This document shows positions 1 to 8,866 of a DNA stretch of 64,000 bases, one piece after another. Every line of letters starts with the position of its first letter. Position 1 is the stretch's first letter. Both the position numbers and the translations under genes were made by a program. The stretch is from JAIBJP01 sp035601195. Its GTDB lineage: Bacteria > Actinomycetota > Thermoleophilia > Gaiellales > Gaiellaceae. A model generated the notes under the pieces. The model worked only from the letters and a program-made list of their open reading frames with translations. It was not told the DNA's origin and did not search any database. Location of the stretch: the NCBI GenBank assembly GCA_035601195.1, contig DATNOU010000101.1:1-64000 (forward strand), read 5' to 3'.

Positions 1-120
1 AAGATCGCCGAAGGGAAGACACCACGCGAAGCTCGACGCGCGCTGAAACGACACCTCGCCAACGTCATCTACCGCCGCCTCTACGCCTGGGCGGAAGCCA
101 CACCAGCACTAAACACTTGA
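1..120 (+). CDS. IS110-family transposase, C-terminal end (cut by window edge)
   Basis: The reading frame is open from base 1 and stops at TGA 118-120, giving the last 39 residues of a protein. The stretch EGKTPREARRALKRHLA followed by a Y-R-R-L segment resembles the conserved helical C-terminus (Transposase_20 region) of IS110-type DEDD transposases. The catalytic part lies outside the window, so activity cannot be judged. The frame ends only a few bases before a truncated IS481 transposase in the same frame and orientation, which suggests the IS110 element inserted into that older element. The short length limits certainty. Confidence 0.6.
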   Translation, partial: KIAEGKTPREARRALKRHLANVIYRRLYAWAEATPALNT

Positions 121-306
121 CATAGGAGAATCGAGCGCTTCCACCAGACGATGGCGCGCGAGTGGGCCTACGGCCTCGCCTACCGCTCACATCGACAGCG
201 CAACCAGGCGCTGCCACACTGGCTCGACCATTACAACGGGCGACGGCCGCACAGCTCGCTCGGAGACAGGCCACCGATCAGCCGCGTTCACAACGTCCGT
301 GGGTAG
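121..306 (+). pseudogene. IS481-family transposase remnant, C-terminal third only
   Basis: Translation of 121-306 gives about 61 residues beginning near RIERFHQTMAREWAYG and ending ...PPISRVHNVRG before TAG 304-306. This is the end of the integrase-core (rve, DDE) domain of IS481-type transposases. The glutamate in IERFHQT is the expected third catalytic residue, and HYNGRRPHSSLG is the usual C-terminal signature. The two catalytic aspartates and the N-terminal helix-turn-helix are missing, because the frame is interrupted at its 5' side by the IS110 fragment. It is a dead remnant in a graveyard of mobile DNA. No terminal inverted repeat could be recognised. Confidence 0.75.
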
Positions 307-404
307 GACAACTAGCTAGCTCTAGCTCTCGCCCCGCGACGGCGAACATCTCGGCCGACGACTCGATCGACTACGACCGGGAGGCCTGATGCTTGTCTCT
401 TCGA

Positions 405-431
405 GACACCGGGGTCTGACCCCTCCCGTGG
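405..431. repeat. Palindromic repeat copy 1 (degenerate arms)
   Basis: The core GGGGTCTGACCCC at 411-423 is a perfect palindrome around a central T. The left flank GACACC and the right flank TCCCGTG only partly pair, so this is a decayed copy compared with those at 13140-13216 and 32095-32131. Confidence 0.7.
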
Positions 432-505
432 CCGCTTCAGCCCTGTCTGCACACGACGGGGGTGCTGAAAAGCCCCTGCAAACCGAGTCCAGGCTTGTTG
501 TTTTT

Positions 506-536
506 GGACGTGGGTGGGGTCTGACCCCGACGTGTT
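506..536. repeat. Palindromic repeat copy 2
   Basis: The core GGGGTCTGACCCC lies at 516-528. The left arm begins GGACGTG after a T-run (TTTTTGGAC), and the right arm reads CGACGTGTTC. The T-run plus GGAC start matches the copies at 13140 and 13190, which supports a common repeat unit rather than a chance palindrome. Confidence 0.75.
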
Positions 537-593
537 CGCTGAGCGGCACATGACCTTTCCGACCGACGCGAAAGAAGATCCGTGCTGTCCTAG

Positions 594-1616
594 CTAGTAC
601 TTGAGCCGCTCGCGGCGGTTGCGGCGCTCGAGGGCGAGCTCGACGAGGCGGTCAAGGAGCTCTCGGTAGGAGATGCCCGAGGCCTCGAAGAGCTTCGAGT
701 AGACGCTCGTCGAGGTGAAGCCCGGGATCGTGTTCAGCTCGTTCACGAGCACTTTTCCGTCCTCGCGGACGAAGAAGTCGACGCGGGCCATCCCCTCGCA
801 GTCGCTCGCGACGAAGGCGGCCACGGCGAGCTCCTGCACCCGCGCGATCGTCGCCTCGTCGAGACGGGGAGGGACGACGAGGTCCATCCCGCCTTCCTCG
901 TACTTGGCCTTGTAGTCGTACCACTCGCTCACGAGCGGGACGATCTCGCCCGGGATCGAGGCGATCGGCTTCTCGTTTCCCAGCACGCTGCACTCGACTT
1001 CGACGCCGGCACAGTGCTCCTCGACGAGCACCTTCTCGTCGTGCTCGAACGCCAGGTCCAGCGCTCGCGAAAATTCCTCCGGCGTCTTCGCGATCGAGAT
1101 GCCCACGCTCGACCCGAGGCGGGCGGGCTTGACGACAACGGGATAACCGAAGGGATTCTCCGCCTGGTCGCGATGCCGCGCGAGCACCGTGACGCTCTCC
1201 ACGACAGGGATCCCCTTGTCGCGCATGACCGCCTTGAAGAGGTCCTTGTCCATGCAGAGCGCCGACGCAGTCACGCCCGCGCCGACGTAGGCGACGCCTG
1301 CGAGCTCCAGGAATCCCTGGACGGTGCCGTCCTCCCCAAACGGGCCGTGCAGGACGGGAAAGACGACGTCGACATCGCCGAGCGGTGCCGGTCGGCCGTT
1401 CAGCGGCACCGGCAGCTTCTCGGAATCCCCCTTCCCGAGGCGAGCCTGCTCGGCTCGGGCTGTCAGCTCCCAGCGGCCGTCGCGGGCGATCTCGATCGAC
1501 CGGACCTCGTAGCGGTCGGGATCGAGGCTCTCGAGCACAGAGCGCGCCGACGCAACAGAGATCTCATGCTCGCTCGAACGCCCGCCCATGAGCACCGCGA
1601 CCCGAAGCCTCGCCAT
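594..1616 (-). CDS. ddl: D-alanine--D-alanine ligase
   Basis: Ligates two D-alanines at the expense of ATP in the cytoplasm to supply the D-Ala-D-Ala end of the peptidoglycan stem peptide. The 340 residues match the family length. Visible motifs are GGRSSEHEIS at 11-20, HGPFGEDG at 90-97, the ATP-grasp loop GSSVGI at 168-173, ARVDFF at 277-282 (Mg ligand region) and NELNTIPGF at 292-300 followed by TSTSVYSKL, the substrate serine/tyrosine region. The ATG start is separated by a single base from the stop of pknB, so it is the last gene of the envelope operon that starts near 10471. The fit to Ddl rather than other ATP-grasp ligases is strong. Confidence 0.97.
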   Translation of the reverse strand: MARLRVAVLMGGRSSEHEISVASARSVLESLDPDRYEVRSIEIARDGRWELTARAEQARLGKGDSEKLPVPLNGRPAPLGDVDVVFPVLHGPFGEDGTVQGFLELAGVAYVGAGVTASALCMDKDLFKAVMRDKGIPVVESVTVLARHRDQAENPFGYPVVVKPARLGSSVGISIAKTPEEFSRALDLAFEHDEKVLVEEHCAGVEVECSVLGNEKPIASIPGEIVPLVSEWYDYKAKYEEGGMDLVVPPRLDEATIARVQELAVAAFVASDCEGMARVDFFVREDGKVLVNELNTIPGFTSTSVYSKLFEASGISYRELLDRLVELALERRNRRERLKY

Positions 1617-1617
1617 G

Positions 1618-3540
1618 TCAGAACTTTCCTACGAAGATGGTGACGGTGCTGCCCCTGTCGGCCTGGGAACCGCCGTCGGGGTTCTGATCCTGCACGATGT
1701 TGTCCTGGGTCGGGTCAGTCACCGGGACCGTCTCTACCTTCACCTTGAAGCCGGCATTCTTGAGGTCATCCTGTGCGGCTTCCCTCTGCTCGCCGACAAC
1801 GTTCGGGACCGTGGCCGACGAAGGCCCGGTAGAGACGGTGATCGTGACCGGGGAGCCCTTGGGCGCTTCGGTGCCCGGATCGGGGCTCTGCGCCGACACG
1901 AAGCCTTCGGGCGTGCTGTCTGACGGCGCCTGAACGGCCTGCACCTCGAAGCCGGCCGCCTGAAGCTCCGAGCGAGCGCTGGATTCGGTCTGATCGAGGA
2001 CGTTGGGCACCGCTACCAACTGCTTGCCCTTGGAGACTCGCAAGACGACCGCGGCGCCTTCGTCGACGACCTCACCAGAGGGCGGGTTCTGGGCCACGAC
2101 CTGGCCCTCGGGCTTGTTCGAGAAGACCGCACGCTTGCGCGCCTCCAGGTTCACCTCGTTCAAGGCGTCGACGGCGTCTGCGTAATCCATCCCGACCACG
2201 TCCGGGACAGTCGTTTTCGGCACGCCGGTCGACACGATGATGGTGACCTGGTCGCCCTTCTGAATGCGCGTTCCGGCGTCCGGGCGCTGATCGATGACGA
2301 TGCCCTTGTCGACTTCGGCGCTCGCGGCGCGTTCGACCTTCGGCTCCAACCCCGCGTCCTCGATCTTGGCTTTCGCATTGAGCTCGCGGATGCCGACGAC
2401 GTTCGGCACCGGCACAGGCTGCGAGGCGGCGAGCTGGTCCTGGATCTTCGTGAACACATACCAGCCGGCGATTCCGGCGGCCGCTAGGAGCAGCGCGACG
2501 AGCAGCCAGGGGGCCCACCGCCTGCGCTTCGGCGGAGGCTCCCCGTACATGTAGCCGGACTGATAGGGAGGCGGGCGCCTGGGCGCCTGCGGGCGCGGCG
2601 GCGCGATGTGGGTCGCGTCGGTCGGCAGCACCTGGGTCGTTCCGCCAATCGTCGCCCCCGGCGCCGCGAGCAGTGCCGTGGCGGCCTCCGAGGTCTCCGG
2701 GGCGAGCGGGAGACCGGCTTCCACGCGGTGGAGATCCTCCGCGAACTCTTCGGCGGTCTGGTACCTGTCCTCGGGCGCCTTCGCGAGTGCGCGCAGGACG
2801 ACGTGGTCGAGGTCCTCGGGAATCTCGTGCCGGATCTTCGACGGCGGTTTCGGCAGCTCGTTCAGGTGCTTCATTGCGATCTCGATGGCCGAGTCGCCGC
2901 TGAAGGGCACCTTCCCAGTCAGCATCTCGTAGAGGACGATCCCGACCGAGTAGAGGTCGGACGAAGCGGTCACGGGGGCACCCCGCGCCTGCTCCGGCGA
3001 GAGGTACTGCGCCGTCCCCATGATCGAGCCGGCTTCCGTCATCTGGGAGGCGCCCGCCCGCGCGATCCCGAAGTCCGTCACCTTGAGCCGCTCGCCGCCG
3101 ATGAGGATGTTGTGGGGCTTGACGTCGCGGTGGATGATCCCGTGGCGGTGCGCGAAGCGAAGCGCATCGAGGATCTCGAACGTGAACGCGATGGCCTGGC
3201 CGATCGGGAGCGGGCCACGGGTGAGGATGAGCTCCTTGAGGCTTCGGCCCTCGATCACCTCCATGGCGATGTAGTACGTCCCCTCGGCCTCGCCGCGATC
3301 GTAGATCGAGACGATGTTCGGGTGGGAGAGCGCCGCAGCCGACTTCGCCTCGCGCCGAAAGCGCTCGATGAAGAGCTCGTCGTTCGCGTAGCGGTCGTTC
3401 AGGATCTTGATCGCCACGCGCCGGCCGAGGTCCTCGTCTTCGGCCAGATAGACGTTCGCCATACCTCCGGAGCCCAGCTTGCGCAGGATCCGGTAGCGCC
3501 CGTCGAAGAGCGTGTTGATCAGCGTGTCGGTTACGGCCAT
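1618..3540 (-). CDS. pknB: Serine/threonine kinase PknB with four PASTA domains
   Basis: Membrane receptor kinase that senses peptidoglycan fragments or lipid II and phosphorylates cell-division and wall-synthesis proteins. The 640-residue protein has a cytoplasmic kinase domain at about 16-275: Gly loop GSGGMANV 23-30, Lys45, HRDVKPHN 137-144, DFG 156-158 and SPEQ 181-184. A proline-rich juxtamembrane linker follows, then one transmembrane helix at about 342-363, then four extracellular PASTA repeats, each starting V-P-[ND]-V. It sits 12 bases after pbpA and just before ddl. The FHA proteins and phosphatase in the same operon are its expected partners. All catalytic residues are present. Confidence 0.97.
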   Translation of the reverse strand: MAVTDTLINTLFDGRYRILRKLGSGGMANVYLAEDEDLGRRVAIKILNDRYANDELFIERFRREAKSAAALSHPNIVSIYDRGEAEGTYYIAMEVIEGRSLKELILTRGPLPIGQAIAFTFEILDALRFAHRHGIIHRDVKPHNILIGGERLKVTDFGIARAGASQMTEAGSIMGTAQYLSPEQARGAPVTASSDLYSVGIVLYEMLTGKVPFSGDSAIEIAMKHLNELPKPPSKIRHEIPEDLDHVVLRALAKAPEDRYQTAEEFAEDLHRVEAGLPLAPETSEAATALLAAPGATIGGTTQVLPTDATHIAPPRPQAPRRPPPYQSGYMYGEPPPKRRRWAPWLLVALLLAAAGIAGWYVFTKIQDQLAASQPVPVPNVVGIRELNAKAKIEDAGLEPKVERAASAEVDKGIVIDQRPDAGTRIQKGDQVTIIVSTGVPKTTVPDVVGMDYADAVDALNEVNLEARKRAVFSNKPEGQVVAQNPPSGEVVDEGAAVVLRVSKGKQLVAVPNVLDQTESSARSELQAAGFEVQAVQAPSDSTPEGFVSAQSPDPGTEAPKGSPVTITVSTGPSSATVPNVVGEQREAAQDDLKNAGFKVKVETVPVTDPTQDNIVQDQNPDGGSQADRGSTVTIFVGKF

Positions 3541-3552
3541 CTGAGATTCAGA

Positions 3553-5037
3553 CTAGGGATTTCTCCTTAACAGCGCTTCGATGATCGCCTTGGCGATCGG
3601 CGCGGCGGTGGCGCCACCCGTACCGCTCTGGCCCGAAAGGGCGACGGCGACCGCGATGCGGGGCCGGTCGGCCGGCGCGAAGGCGATGAACCAGGTGTCG
3701 TTTCGGCCCGAGACGCCGGTTTCGGCGGTCCCGGTCTTGCCGGCGACGGGTACGCCGGAAATCTGGGCAGCGGTGCCCGTGCCCGATTCGACCACCGCAC
3801 GCATCATGGCGGTGAGCTCGGCTGCCGTGCGCGGTTTGATCGCCTTCTTCCACTCCTTCGGGTTGGAGCGCTCGATCACCTTCCCGTCGGGCGCCACGAT
3901 CCTGTCCACCAGCGTCGGCTGCATGACGATCCCGTCGTTTCCGATGCCCGCCGCGACGAGCGCCATCTGAAGCGGGGTTACGAGGAGCCGCTCCTGGCCG
4001 AAGGCGAGCCTGCCCGGGTCGACCTGGTTCGGGTCCTTGGGCAAGAAGAGCCTGTTCCTGCGGTAGAGACCGCTCGGCGCCACCTCCTCGGAGGGGAGCT
4101 CGATGGGGGGCTCCTCGTAGAAGCCGAAACGCTGGGCGTAGTCCAGGATGAGGTTCGGCCCGAGCTTCTTGCCGATGTTGCAGAAGACGGCGTTGATCGA
4201 GTGCTCGAGCGCTTCCGCGAAAGAAACGTTTCCGAAGACTTCGGGCCCGCTCTGGTCGGCGAAGTTCGAGACCCTCTTCCCGTACTCGATGCAGTAGCCG
4301 GGATCATCGAAGCGGCTCGAGGGCGTGAACCGGCCCGTGTCGAGCGCCGCCGCGGCGGTGACGACCTTGAAGGTCGAACCGGGGATGAAGCGGCCCTGTG
4401 TTGCGCGGTCGAGCAACGGGCTCGCGTTTCCGCAGGCGGCCTTCGTCCGAAGGATCTGGTTGAAATGGCCTTCGACGAGATTCGGGTCGAAGGAGGGCTG
4501 CGACGCGAGCACGAGCACGCGGCCCGTCGAAGGCTCGAGAGCCACGGCCGCACCGCACTTCCCCCCGAGGGCGTTCATCGCGACCCTCTGTGCTCGTGCG
4601 TTGATCGTCGTGACGACGTCGTTTCCCTTCTGGGTGAGGCCCTTGAGCTTGTCGAGCGTGTTGTCGAGGATGGTGTCGAGGTTCGCGTTCGAGCCCGTCA
4701 AGAAGTCGTTCAGCGACTTCTCGAGACCCGTGCGCGATCTCTCGATCGTCGAGTAGCCGACCGGGTGGGCGACGAGCCGGTGCTGCGGATAGACGCGCAG
4801 GAACCACGTTCTGCCGAGGCTCTTCTGCTTCACCTTGCGGTTCCTGGCAAAGACGGTCTTGCCGTCGGCAGCGAAGATCCGTCCGCGCTCGATCGTCAGT
4901 TGCTTGACGAGCAGACCGGGATTCCCGCGCCGGGCTTCGAGGTCCGGGGCCTTCCAAAGCCACCAGGTGGACATGCCGATGACCGCCACGAAGAGGGTGA
5001 CCAGGACGAAGAAGAGCCGGCGGATCTGAGGATTCAT
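3553..5037 (-). CDS. pbpA: Penicillin-binding protein, PbpA class B transpeptidase
   Basis: Cross-links peptidoglycan at the outer face of the membrane, normally working with the adjacent SEDS glycosyltransferase. The protein has 494 residues. A single N-terminal membrane anchor lies at about 7-29, a dimerisation-like N-terminal region follows, and the transpeptidase has STFK at 221-224 (nucleophile Ser221), SIN at 280-282 and KTG at 434-436. Length and order match actinobacterial PbpA (Mycobacterium Rv0016c type). The gene follows rodA by 4 bases, consistent with a RodA-PbpA synthase pair. No missing catalytic residue was seen. Confidence 0.96.
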   Translation of the reverse strand: MNPQIRRLFFVLVTLFVAVIGMSTWWLWKAPDLEARRGNPGLLVKQLTIERGRIFAADGKTVFARNRKVKQKSLGRTWFLRVYPQHRLVAHPVGYSTIERSRTGLEKSLNDFLTGSNANLDTILDNTLDKLKGLTQKGNDVVTTINARAQRVAMNALGGKCGAAVALEPSTGRVLVLASQPSFDPNLVEGHFNQILRTKAACGNASPLLDRATQGRFIPGSTFKVVTAAAALDTGRFTPSSRFDDPGYCIEYGKRVSNFADQSGPEVFGNVSFAEALEHSINAVFCNIGKKLGPNLILDYAQRFGFYEEPPIELPSEEVAPSGLYRRNRLFLPKDPNQVDPGRLAFGQERLLVTPLQMALVAAGIGNDGIVMQPTLVDRIVAPDGKVIERSNPKEWKKAIKPRTAAELTAMMRAVVESGTGTAAQISGVPVAGKTGTAETGVSGRNDTWFIAFAPADRPRIAVAVALSGQSGTGGATAAPIAKAIIEALLRRNP

Positions 5038-5041
5038 GTGC

Positions 5042-6340
5042 TCATCGCCCGTTCCGGTTGACGTGGTTCGAGACCATCAGCAGGAGACCGACGATGAGGA
5101 AGTTGGCGACGATGCTCGACCCGCCGTACGAGACGTAGGGCAGGGTGATCCCCGTCAGCGGGATCAGGCCGGTGACCCCTGCGGTGATGATGAACGCCTG
5201 AATCGCGAGCGCCGAGGTGAGTCCGACCGCGAGGAGCTTCGAGAAGCCGTCGTCAGCCATCAGCGCAATCCGGAAGCCGCGGTACAAGAAGACGACGTAG
5301 AGAAGGACGAGCGCCGCCGCACCGGCGAGCCCGAGCTCCTGGGCGATCGCGGCGAAGATGAAGTCGGTCGAGAGGTAGGGGATGTAGGTGTGCCCCTCGG
5401 GCGAGATGAGCACCCCTTCCCCGAGCCCCTGGCCGAAGAGGCCGCCGCCGGAGATCGCGTAGATCGACTGGGCGAGCTGGTAGCCCTCTGTGTAGACCGG
5501 GCAGGCGTTCGAAACAGTCCAGCTGCAGTCCAGCCAGATGGCGACCCGTTCCTGTACGTGTGGCGTCACGTGATAGAGGGCGTAAGCGCCCGCGGCGAAC
5601 AGCATCCCCCCCACCGCGACGTACGCCCAGCGGGCCGTTGCCACCCAGAGCATGGCGAGGAAGATGGAGAAATAGAGGAGGCCGCCTCCGAGATCGTTCG
5701 TCTGGAAGAGCACGAGCATCGCGCCTCCCCAGATGATCAGCAGCGGTCCGAAGTGCTTCGGGGAGGGGAGCCCGTAGCGACCGCTCCCCATCGAGAGCAT
5801 CTCCCGGTTGTCCCGCAGGTACCCCGCCAGGAAGACGACCAGCAGGACCTTGGCGAACTCACCCGGCTGGAAGACGACAGGCCCGACGCCCACCCAGAGC
5901 GAGGCGCCGTTGATCGTGCGCCCGAGGCCGGGTACCGCGGGAAGGGCGAGCAGGACAATGGCCGCGAGCCCGAGGATGTACTTCACCTGGTCGAGCGTCC
6001 GGTAGTCCTTGAGGAAGAGCACGAGCGCCGCGAAGGCCGCCAGTCCAATGACAACCCAGAGCCCTTGCCGGAAGGCCAGATCCGGGTCGATCCGGTAGAT
6101 CATCGTCAGCCCGAGGCCGGTGAGAACCCCGGAGAGGGGCAGGAGGTAGGGGTCGGCGAGCGGCACGGCGACTCGGACGACGAGGTGCGCTGCGACGTAG
6201 AGAGCGACGAAGAAGGCCGCATACGACAGCGAGGCGGTCGAGACGACGTCCTGCCGGGCGATGTAGACGGCGGCGAACCCGGTCGCCGTCAGCAACCCGA
6301 CGAGGAGGAGGTGGACCAGCTCTCTGTTGCGGAGCGTCAG
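5042..6340 (-). CDS. rodA: SEDS peptidoglycan glycosyltransferase, RodA/FtsW family
   Basis: Polytopic membrane enzyme that polymerises lipid II. Translation shows at least ten hydrophobic helices, the conserved loop with LYHVTPHVQERVAIWLD, and the SEDS signature YVSYGGSSIVANF near the C-terminus. The frame is open back to an ATG at 6505, but that start would overlap pstP by about 170 bases. Family N-termini usually begin close to LRNRELV. The only nearby initiation site is CTG at 6338-6340, which overlaps the pstP TGA, so I place the start there: 432 residues, non-ATG, inferred. Its place directly before pbpA argues for RodA rather than FtsW. Confidence 0.9.
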   Translation of the reverse strand: MTLRNRELVHLLLVGLLTATGFAAVYIARQDVVSTASLSYAAFFVALYVAAHLVVRVAVPLADPYLLPLSGVLTGLGLTMIYRIDPDLAFRQGLWVVIGLAAFAALVLFLKDYRTLDQVKYILGLAAIVLLALPAVPGLGRTINGASLWVGVGPVVFQPGEFAKVLLVVFLAGYLRDNREMLSMGSGRYGLPSPKHFGPLLIIWGGAMLVLFQTNDLGGGLLYFSIFLAMLWVATARWAYVAVGGMLFAAGAYALYHVTPHVQERVAIWLDCSWTVSNACPVYTEGYQLAQSIYAISGGGLFGQGLGEGVLISPEGHTYIPYLSTDFIFAAIAQELGLAGAAALVLLYVVFLYRGFRIALMADDGFSKLLAVGLTSALAIQAFIITAGVTGLIPLTGITLPYVSYGGSSIVANFLIVGLLLMVSNHVNRNGR

Positions 6341-7575
6341 GGAACGCCCTCCGTCTCGTAGGGCGCCAGCCGGTCGCGGGCCTCGTCGTACGAGATCAGA
6401 TCGTGGTTGAAGAGCATCTTTCGCTCTGGCTCCGCCAGTTGAACGGCCTGCAGGCGGCTGACGTAGCGCGCACGGAACAGGTCGATTCCGCCACCGAGCT
6501 CCCAAGGGACGCCCTGATAGACGACGACGTTGCCGTTCTCGTCGGCCCCGATGAAGTTGGCGCGGGAAAGCGCCCAGAAGGCGGCCGCGATGACGGCCAG
6601 CACGAAGGCGAGCCCCAGGACCGCCCAGAAGAGACGCCGGCCCCAGCGGCGACGCTTGGGCTTGGCCGGCTTGCGCTGCGGCTCTTCCTCGTCGAGAGGC
6701 CTGCCCCAGGCCTGCCTCTCCTCGCCCTCCTCGCGCTCCAGCACGGCTGTCGGACTCCCCGCGAGGGCCGCCGGCGCCTCAAGCCCCGAGAGCGTGTCCT
6801 CGAGGTCGGTCTCCCCGCGCCCGTTGGGCGGAGCGACGGCTGTGTCCTCGATGGATGCTGGTTCGCCTTCGAGCCGGAAGAGGACGACGGTGACGTTGTC
6901 CTCACCGCCGGCGCGGTTCGCGGTCTTCACGAGCGCCTTCGTCGCGTGCTCGAGCGAATCCGCGTTCGCGACCGTCTTCGCGATCTCCTCGTCGTCGACC
7001 ATCGTCGTCAGCCCGTCGGAGCAGAGCACGAAGACATCGTTGGCCTCCGCCTCGACGGTGAACGTGTCCACGTCGACCTCGAGGTCGGTGCCGAGGGCGC
7101 GGGTGATCACAGAGCGCTGCGGATGCGCGTCGGCCTCCTGGGGAGTCAGGCGGCCACTGCGGACGAGATCCGCCACGAGCGAGTGGTCTTCTGTCAGCTG
7201 CTCGAGCTTGCCCCCGCGCAGCCTGTACGCGCGCGAGTCCCCGACGTGTCCGATCGCAACGGAGCCGCCCGAGACGAGCGCAGCCGTGATGGTGGTGCCC
7301 ATCCCGGAGGCTTGTGCGTCGCTTCGCGCGCGCTCGTAGATGCGGCGGTTGGCCTCCTGGATGATCGCGGCGACGCGCTCCGCGGGGTCAAGCTCGTCCG
7401 CTTCGTGGAACTCCCGGAAGGCGGCCGCCGCGAGTCGCGAGGCGACCTCGCCGGCCTGGGCGCCTCCCATGCCGTCGGCGACCGCGAAGAGCGGCGGCTC
7501 ACGGACGAAGGCGTCCTCGTTGCGGCGCCGCTTGCGGCCCGCGTCGGTCGTGCCCGCGCTGTCAGCGATCCTCAT
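6337..7575 (-). CDS. pstP: PP2C-type serine/threonine phosphatase PstP
   Basis: Metal-dependent phosphatase that reverses the action of PknB-type kinases. The 412-residue protein has the PP2C domain in its first 240 residues, with the RRRNEDA start, the metal ligand motif ADGMGG at 33-38, the GDSRAYR region and LCSDGLT. A long acidic and proline-containing linker follows, then a basic patch and a single membrane helix (about 305-330) with a short extracytoplasmic tail. This is the architecture of actinobacterial PstP. It overlaps fhaB by 4 bases (ATGA), so translation is probably coupled. Confidence 0.95.
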   Translation of the reverse strand: MRIADSAGTTDAGRKRRRNEDAFVREPPLFAVADGMGGAQAGEVASRLAAAAFREFHEADELDPAERVAAIIQEANRRIYERARSDAQASGMGTTITAALVSGGSVAIGHVGDSRAYRLRGGKLEQLTEDHSLVADLVRSGRLTPQEADAHPQRSVITRALGTDLEVDVDTFTVEAEANDVFVLCSDGLTTMVDDEEIAKTVANADSLEHATKALVKTANRAGGEDNVTVVLFRLEGEPASIEDTAVAPPNGRGETDLEDTLSGLEAPAALAGSPTAVLEREEGEERQAWGRPLDEEEPQRKPAKPKRRRWGRRLFWAVLGLAFVLAVIAAAFWALSRANFIGADENGNVVVYQGVPWELGGGIDLFRARYVSRLQAVQLAEPERKMLFNHDLISYDEARDRLAPYETEGVP

Positions 7576-8036
7576 CGCTCGAACCGAAGCTCCGTATCGC
7601 CTATTTGCACGACGTCGCCCTCACGGAGTTGTCGCCGGCCGTCGAGGCGGGCGCCGTTGACGAAGGTCCCGTTTGTGGAGCCCAGATCGAGAATCCATAC
7701 CCCGTCTCGCTGCGATTCGATCCGCGCATGATGCCCGGAGGCGAATTCGTCGCCCTTCAGGGCGACCGTGTTGTCCTCCGAACGACCGATGGTCAGCGGC
7801 ACCGGCCCGGCTTCGAAGGTTCTTCCCGGCTTGAGCACCTTGCTTCGCTCGACCACGAACCGCCCTCCAGACGCCGCAGGGTGCTCCGCGGCCAGCTGCG
7901 AGGGAGCGAGGATGAAGCTCTCCTGCGGCGCGACGCGCATGTCCCGCGAAGCCGAGCGGATGACCCTCCAGATGAAGAAGTAGAGCAGAACGAGGAAGAG
8001 GGCCTTGAGCGCGAGGAGGACCGGCTCGACGCTCAT
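7572..8036 (-). CDS. fhaB: Membrane-anchored FHA-domain protein, FhaB type
   Basis: Phosphothreonine-binding adaptor of the kinase/phosphatase operon. It has 154 residues: an N-terminal membrane helix at about 5-24, a linker, and a C-terminal FHA domain from about 80 with the conserved LTIGRSEDN loop, a S-x-x-H motif at 100-103 and LGSTNGTFVNG. Family knowledge (FhaB/FipA of mycobacteria) suggests that it links kinase signalling to septal or polar growth. It overlaps pstP by four bases and lies 7 bases after fhaA. Confidence 0.93.
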   Translation of the reverse strand: MSVEPVLLALKALFLVLLYFFIWRVIRSASRDMRVAPQESFILAPSQLAAEHPAASGGRFVVERSKVLKPGRTFEAGPVPLTIGRSEDNTVALKGDEFASGHHARIESQRDGVWILDLGSTNGTFVNGARLDGRRQLREGDVVQIGDTELRFER

Positions 8037-8043
8037 TTGACGG

Positions 8044-8832
8044 TCACCCGGGCTGCTCGAAGACGAGCTCGGTCCGGCCCAGGACGAGGCGGTCCTCGTG
8101 GTTCAGCTGCGCGCGGTCGACGCGCTCACCGTTCACCTCGACCCCGTTCGTGGAGCCGAGGTCGACGATCCACCACGCCCCGTCCTCGTAGCGCACCTCG
8201 GCATGCCGGCGCGAGACGTTCACGTCCTCGAGTGTGATGTCGCACTCGCGGGAGCGGCCCAGGGTGGCCCCGGGTGCGGAGAGCTCGTGCCGCTTTCCGC
8301 GGACGCTCAGGAAGGCGCGCGGCTCGTGGGCCAGTCCGAGCTCCTCTGCCTCCTCAGCCGAGACCGCGGCGGTGGCGGCGACGGGCGGCTTGAAGACCCT
8401 CGTGGCGCTCGGTGCCTCCGCCTCGACCATCTGGGGCTCCTCAGCCTCCGTGGTGCGCCGCGCCTGAACCATTCGCGTCGCGATTCCAAACTCGCCCACG
8501 TCGAGGTCGTCGTCCTCCTCGAGCAGCACCTTCGGCGTCGAGAGCAGCGAGTAACCCTCACGGCGAGCATGTTCGGAGAGGTAGTCCGCCAGTTCGGTGA
8601 GGAGCGAGTCTTCGTAGCTTGCGAACTGCTCCCGGTCGCGCGGCGCCAGGTAGATCACGTACTCGTTCGGAACGTAAACGCGCGAGATCGAGATCGTCTT
8701 GTGGTCGTCCATCTCCTTCGCGAGCTTGCGGGCGAGCTCGACGGGCTGCACGTGCGACCGGAACGGACCTCGGCCGAAGACACCCTCGACGAGGGATTCG
8801 ATCCTGGTCTCGATGCTGCGAAGGACGCTCAC
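8044..8832 (-). CDS. fhaA: FHA-domain protein with DUF3662 N-terminus, FhaA
   Basis: Cytoplasmic phosphothreonine adaptor; mycobacterial FhaA binds phosphorylated MviN (MurJ) and PknB. I chose GTG 8830-8832 because the protein then starts MSVLRSIETRIESLVEGVFG, the usual beginning of the FhaA_N (DUF3662) domain; the ATG further upstream would overlap the preceding kinase gene. The 262 residues contain DUF3662 at about 1-115, an Ala/Glu-rich linker, and a C-terminal FHA domain with TLGRSRECD, SRRHAE and LGSTNG. It is part of the envelope operon, 34 bases after the membrane kinase. Confidence 0.92.
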   Translation of the reverse strand: MSVLRSIETRIESLVEGVFGRGPFRSHVQPVELARKLAKEMDDHKTISISRVYVPNEYVIYLAPRDREQFASYEDSLLTELADYLSEHARREGYSLLSTPKVLLEEDDDLDVGEFGIATRMVQARRTTEAEEPQMVEAEAPSATRVFKPPVAATAAVSAEEAEELGLAHEPRAFLSVRGKRHELSAPGATLGRSRECDITLEDVNVSRRHAEVRYEDGAWWIVDLGSTNGVEVNGERVDRAQLNHEDRLVLGRTELVFEQPG

Positions 8833-8866
8833 CGGGTGCGAGAGGGCAAGGGTGCCCCGCCGCACT

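Larger units (their letters stand above)
307..593. other. Intergenic stretch without a gene, carrying two palindromic repeats
   Basis: No credible gene lies between the IS481 remnant and the end of ddl. The stretch contains two copies of a palindrome with core GGGGTC-T-GACCCC (listed separately). CTAGCTAG-like words occur at both ends (about 311-318 and 588-595), which could be traces of an insertion event, but no clear target duplication is visible. Confidence 0.5.

Noticed and set aside
5036..6361. 441-codon plus-strand frame opposite rodA
   Set aside because: Composition is Glu/Asp/Arg repetitive with no fold signature; an antisense shadow of a membrane protein gene.
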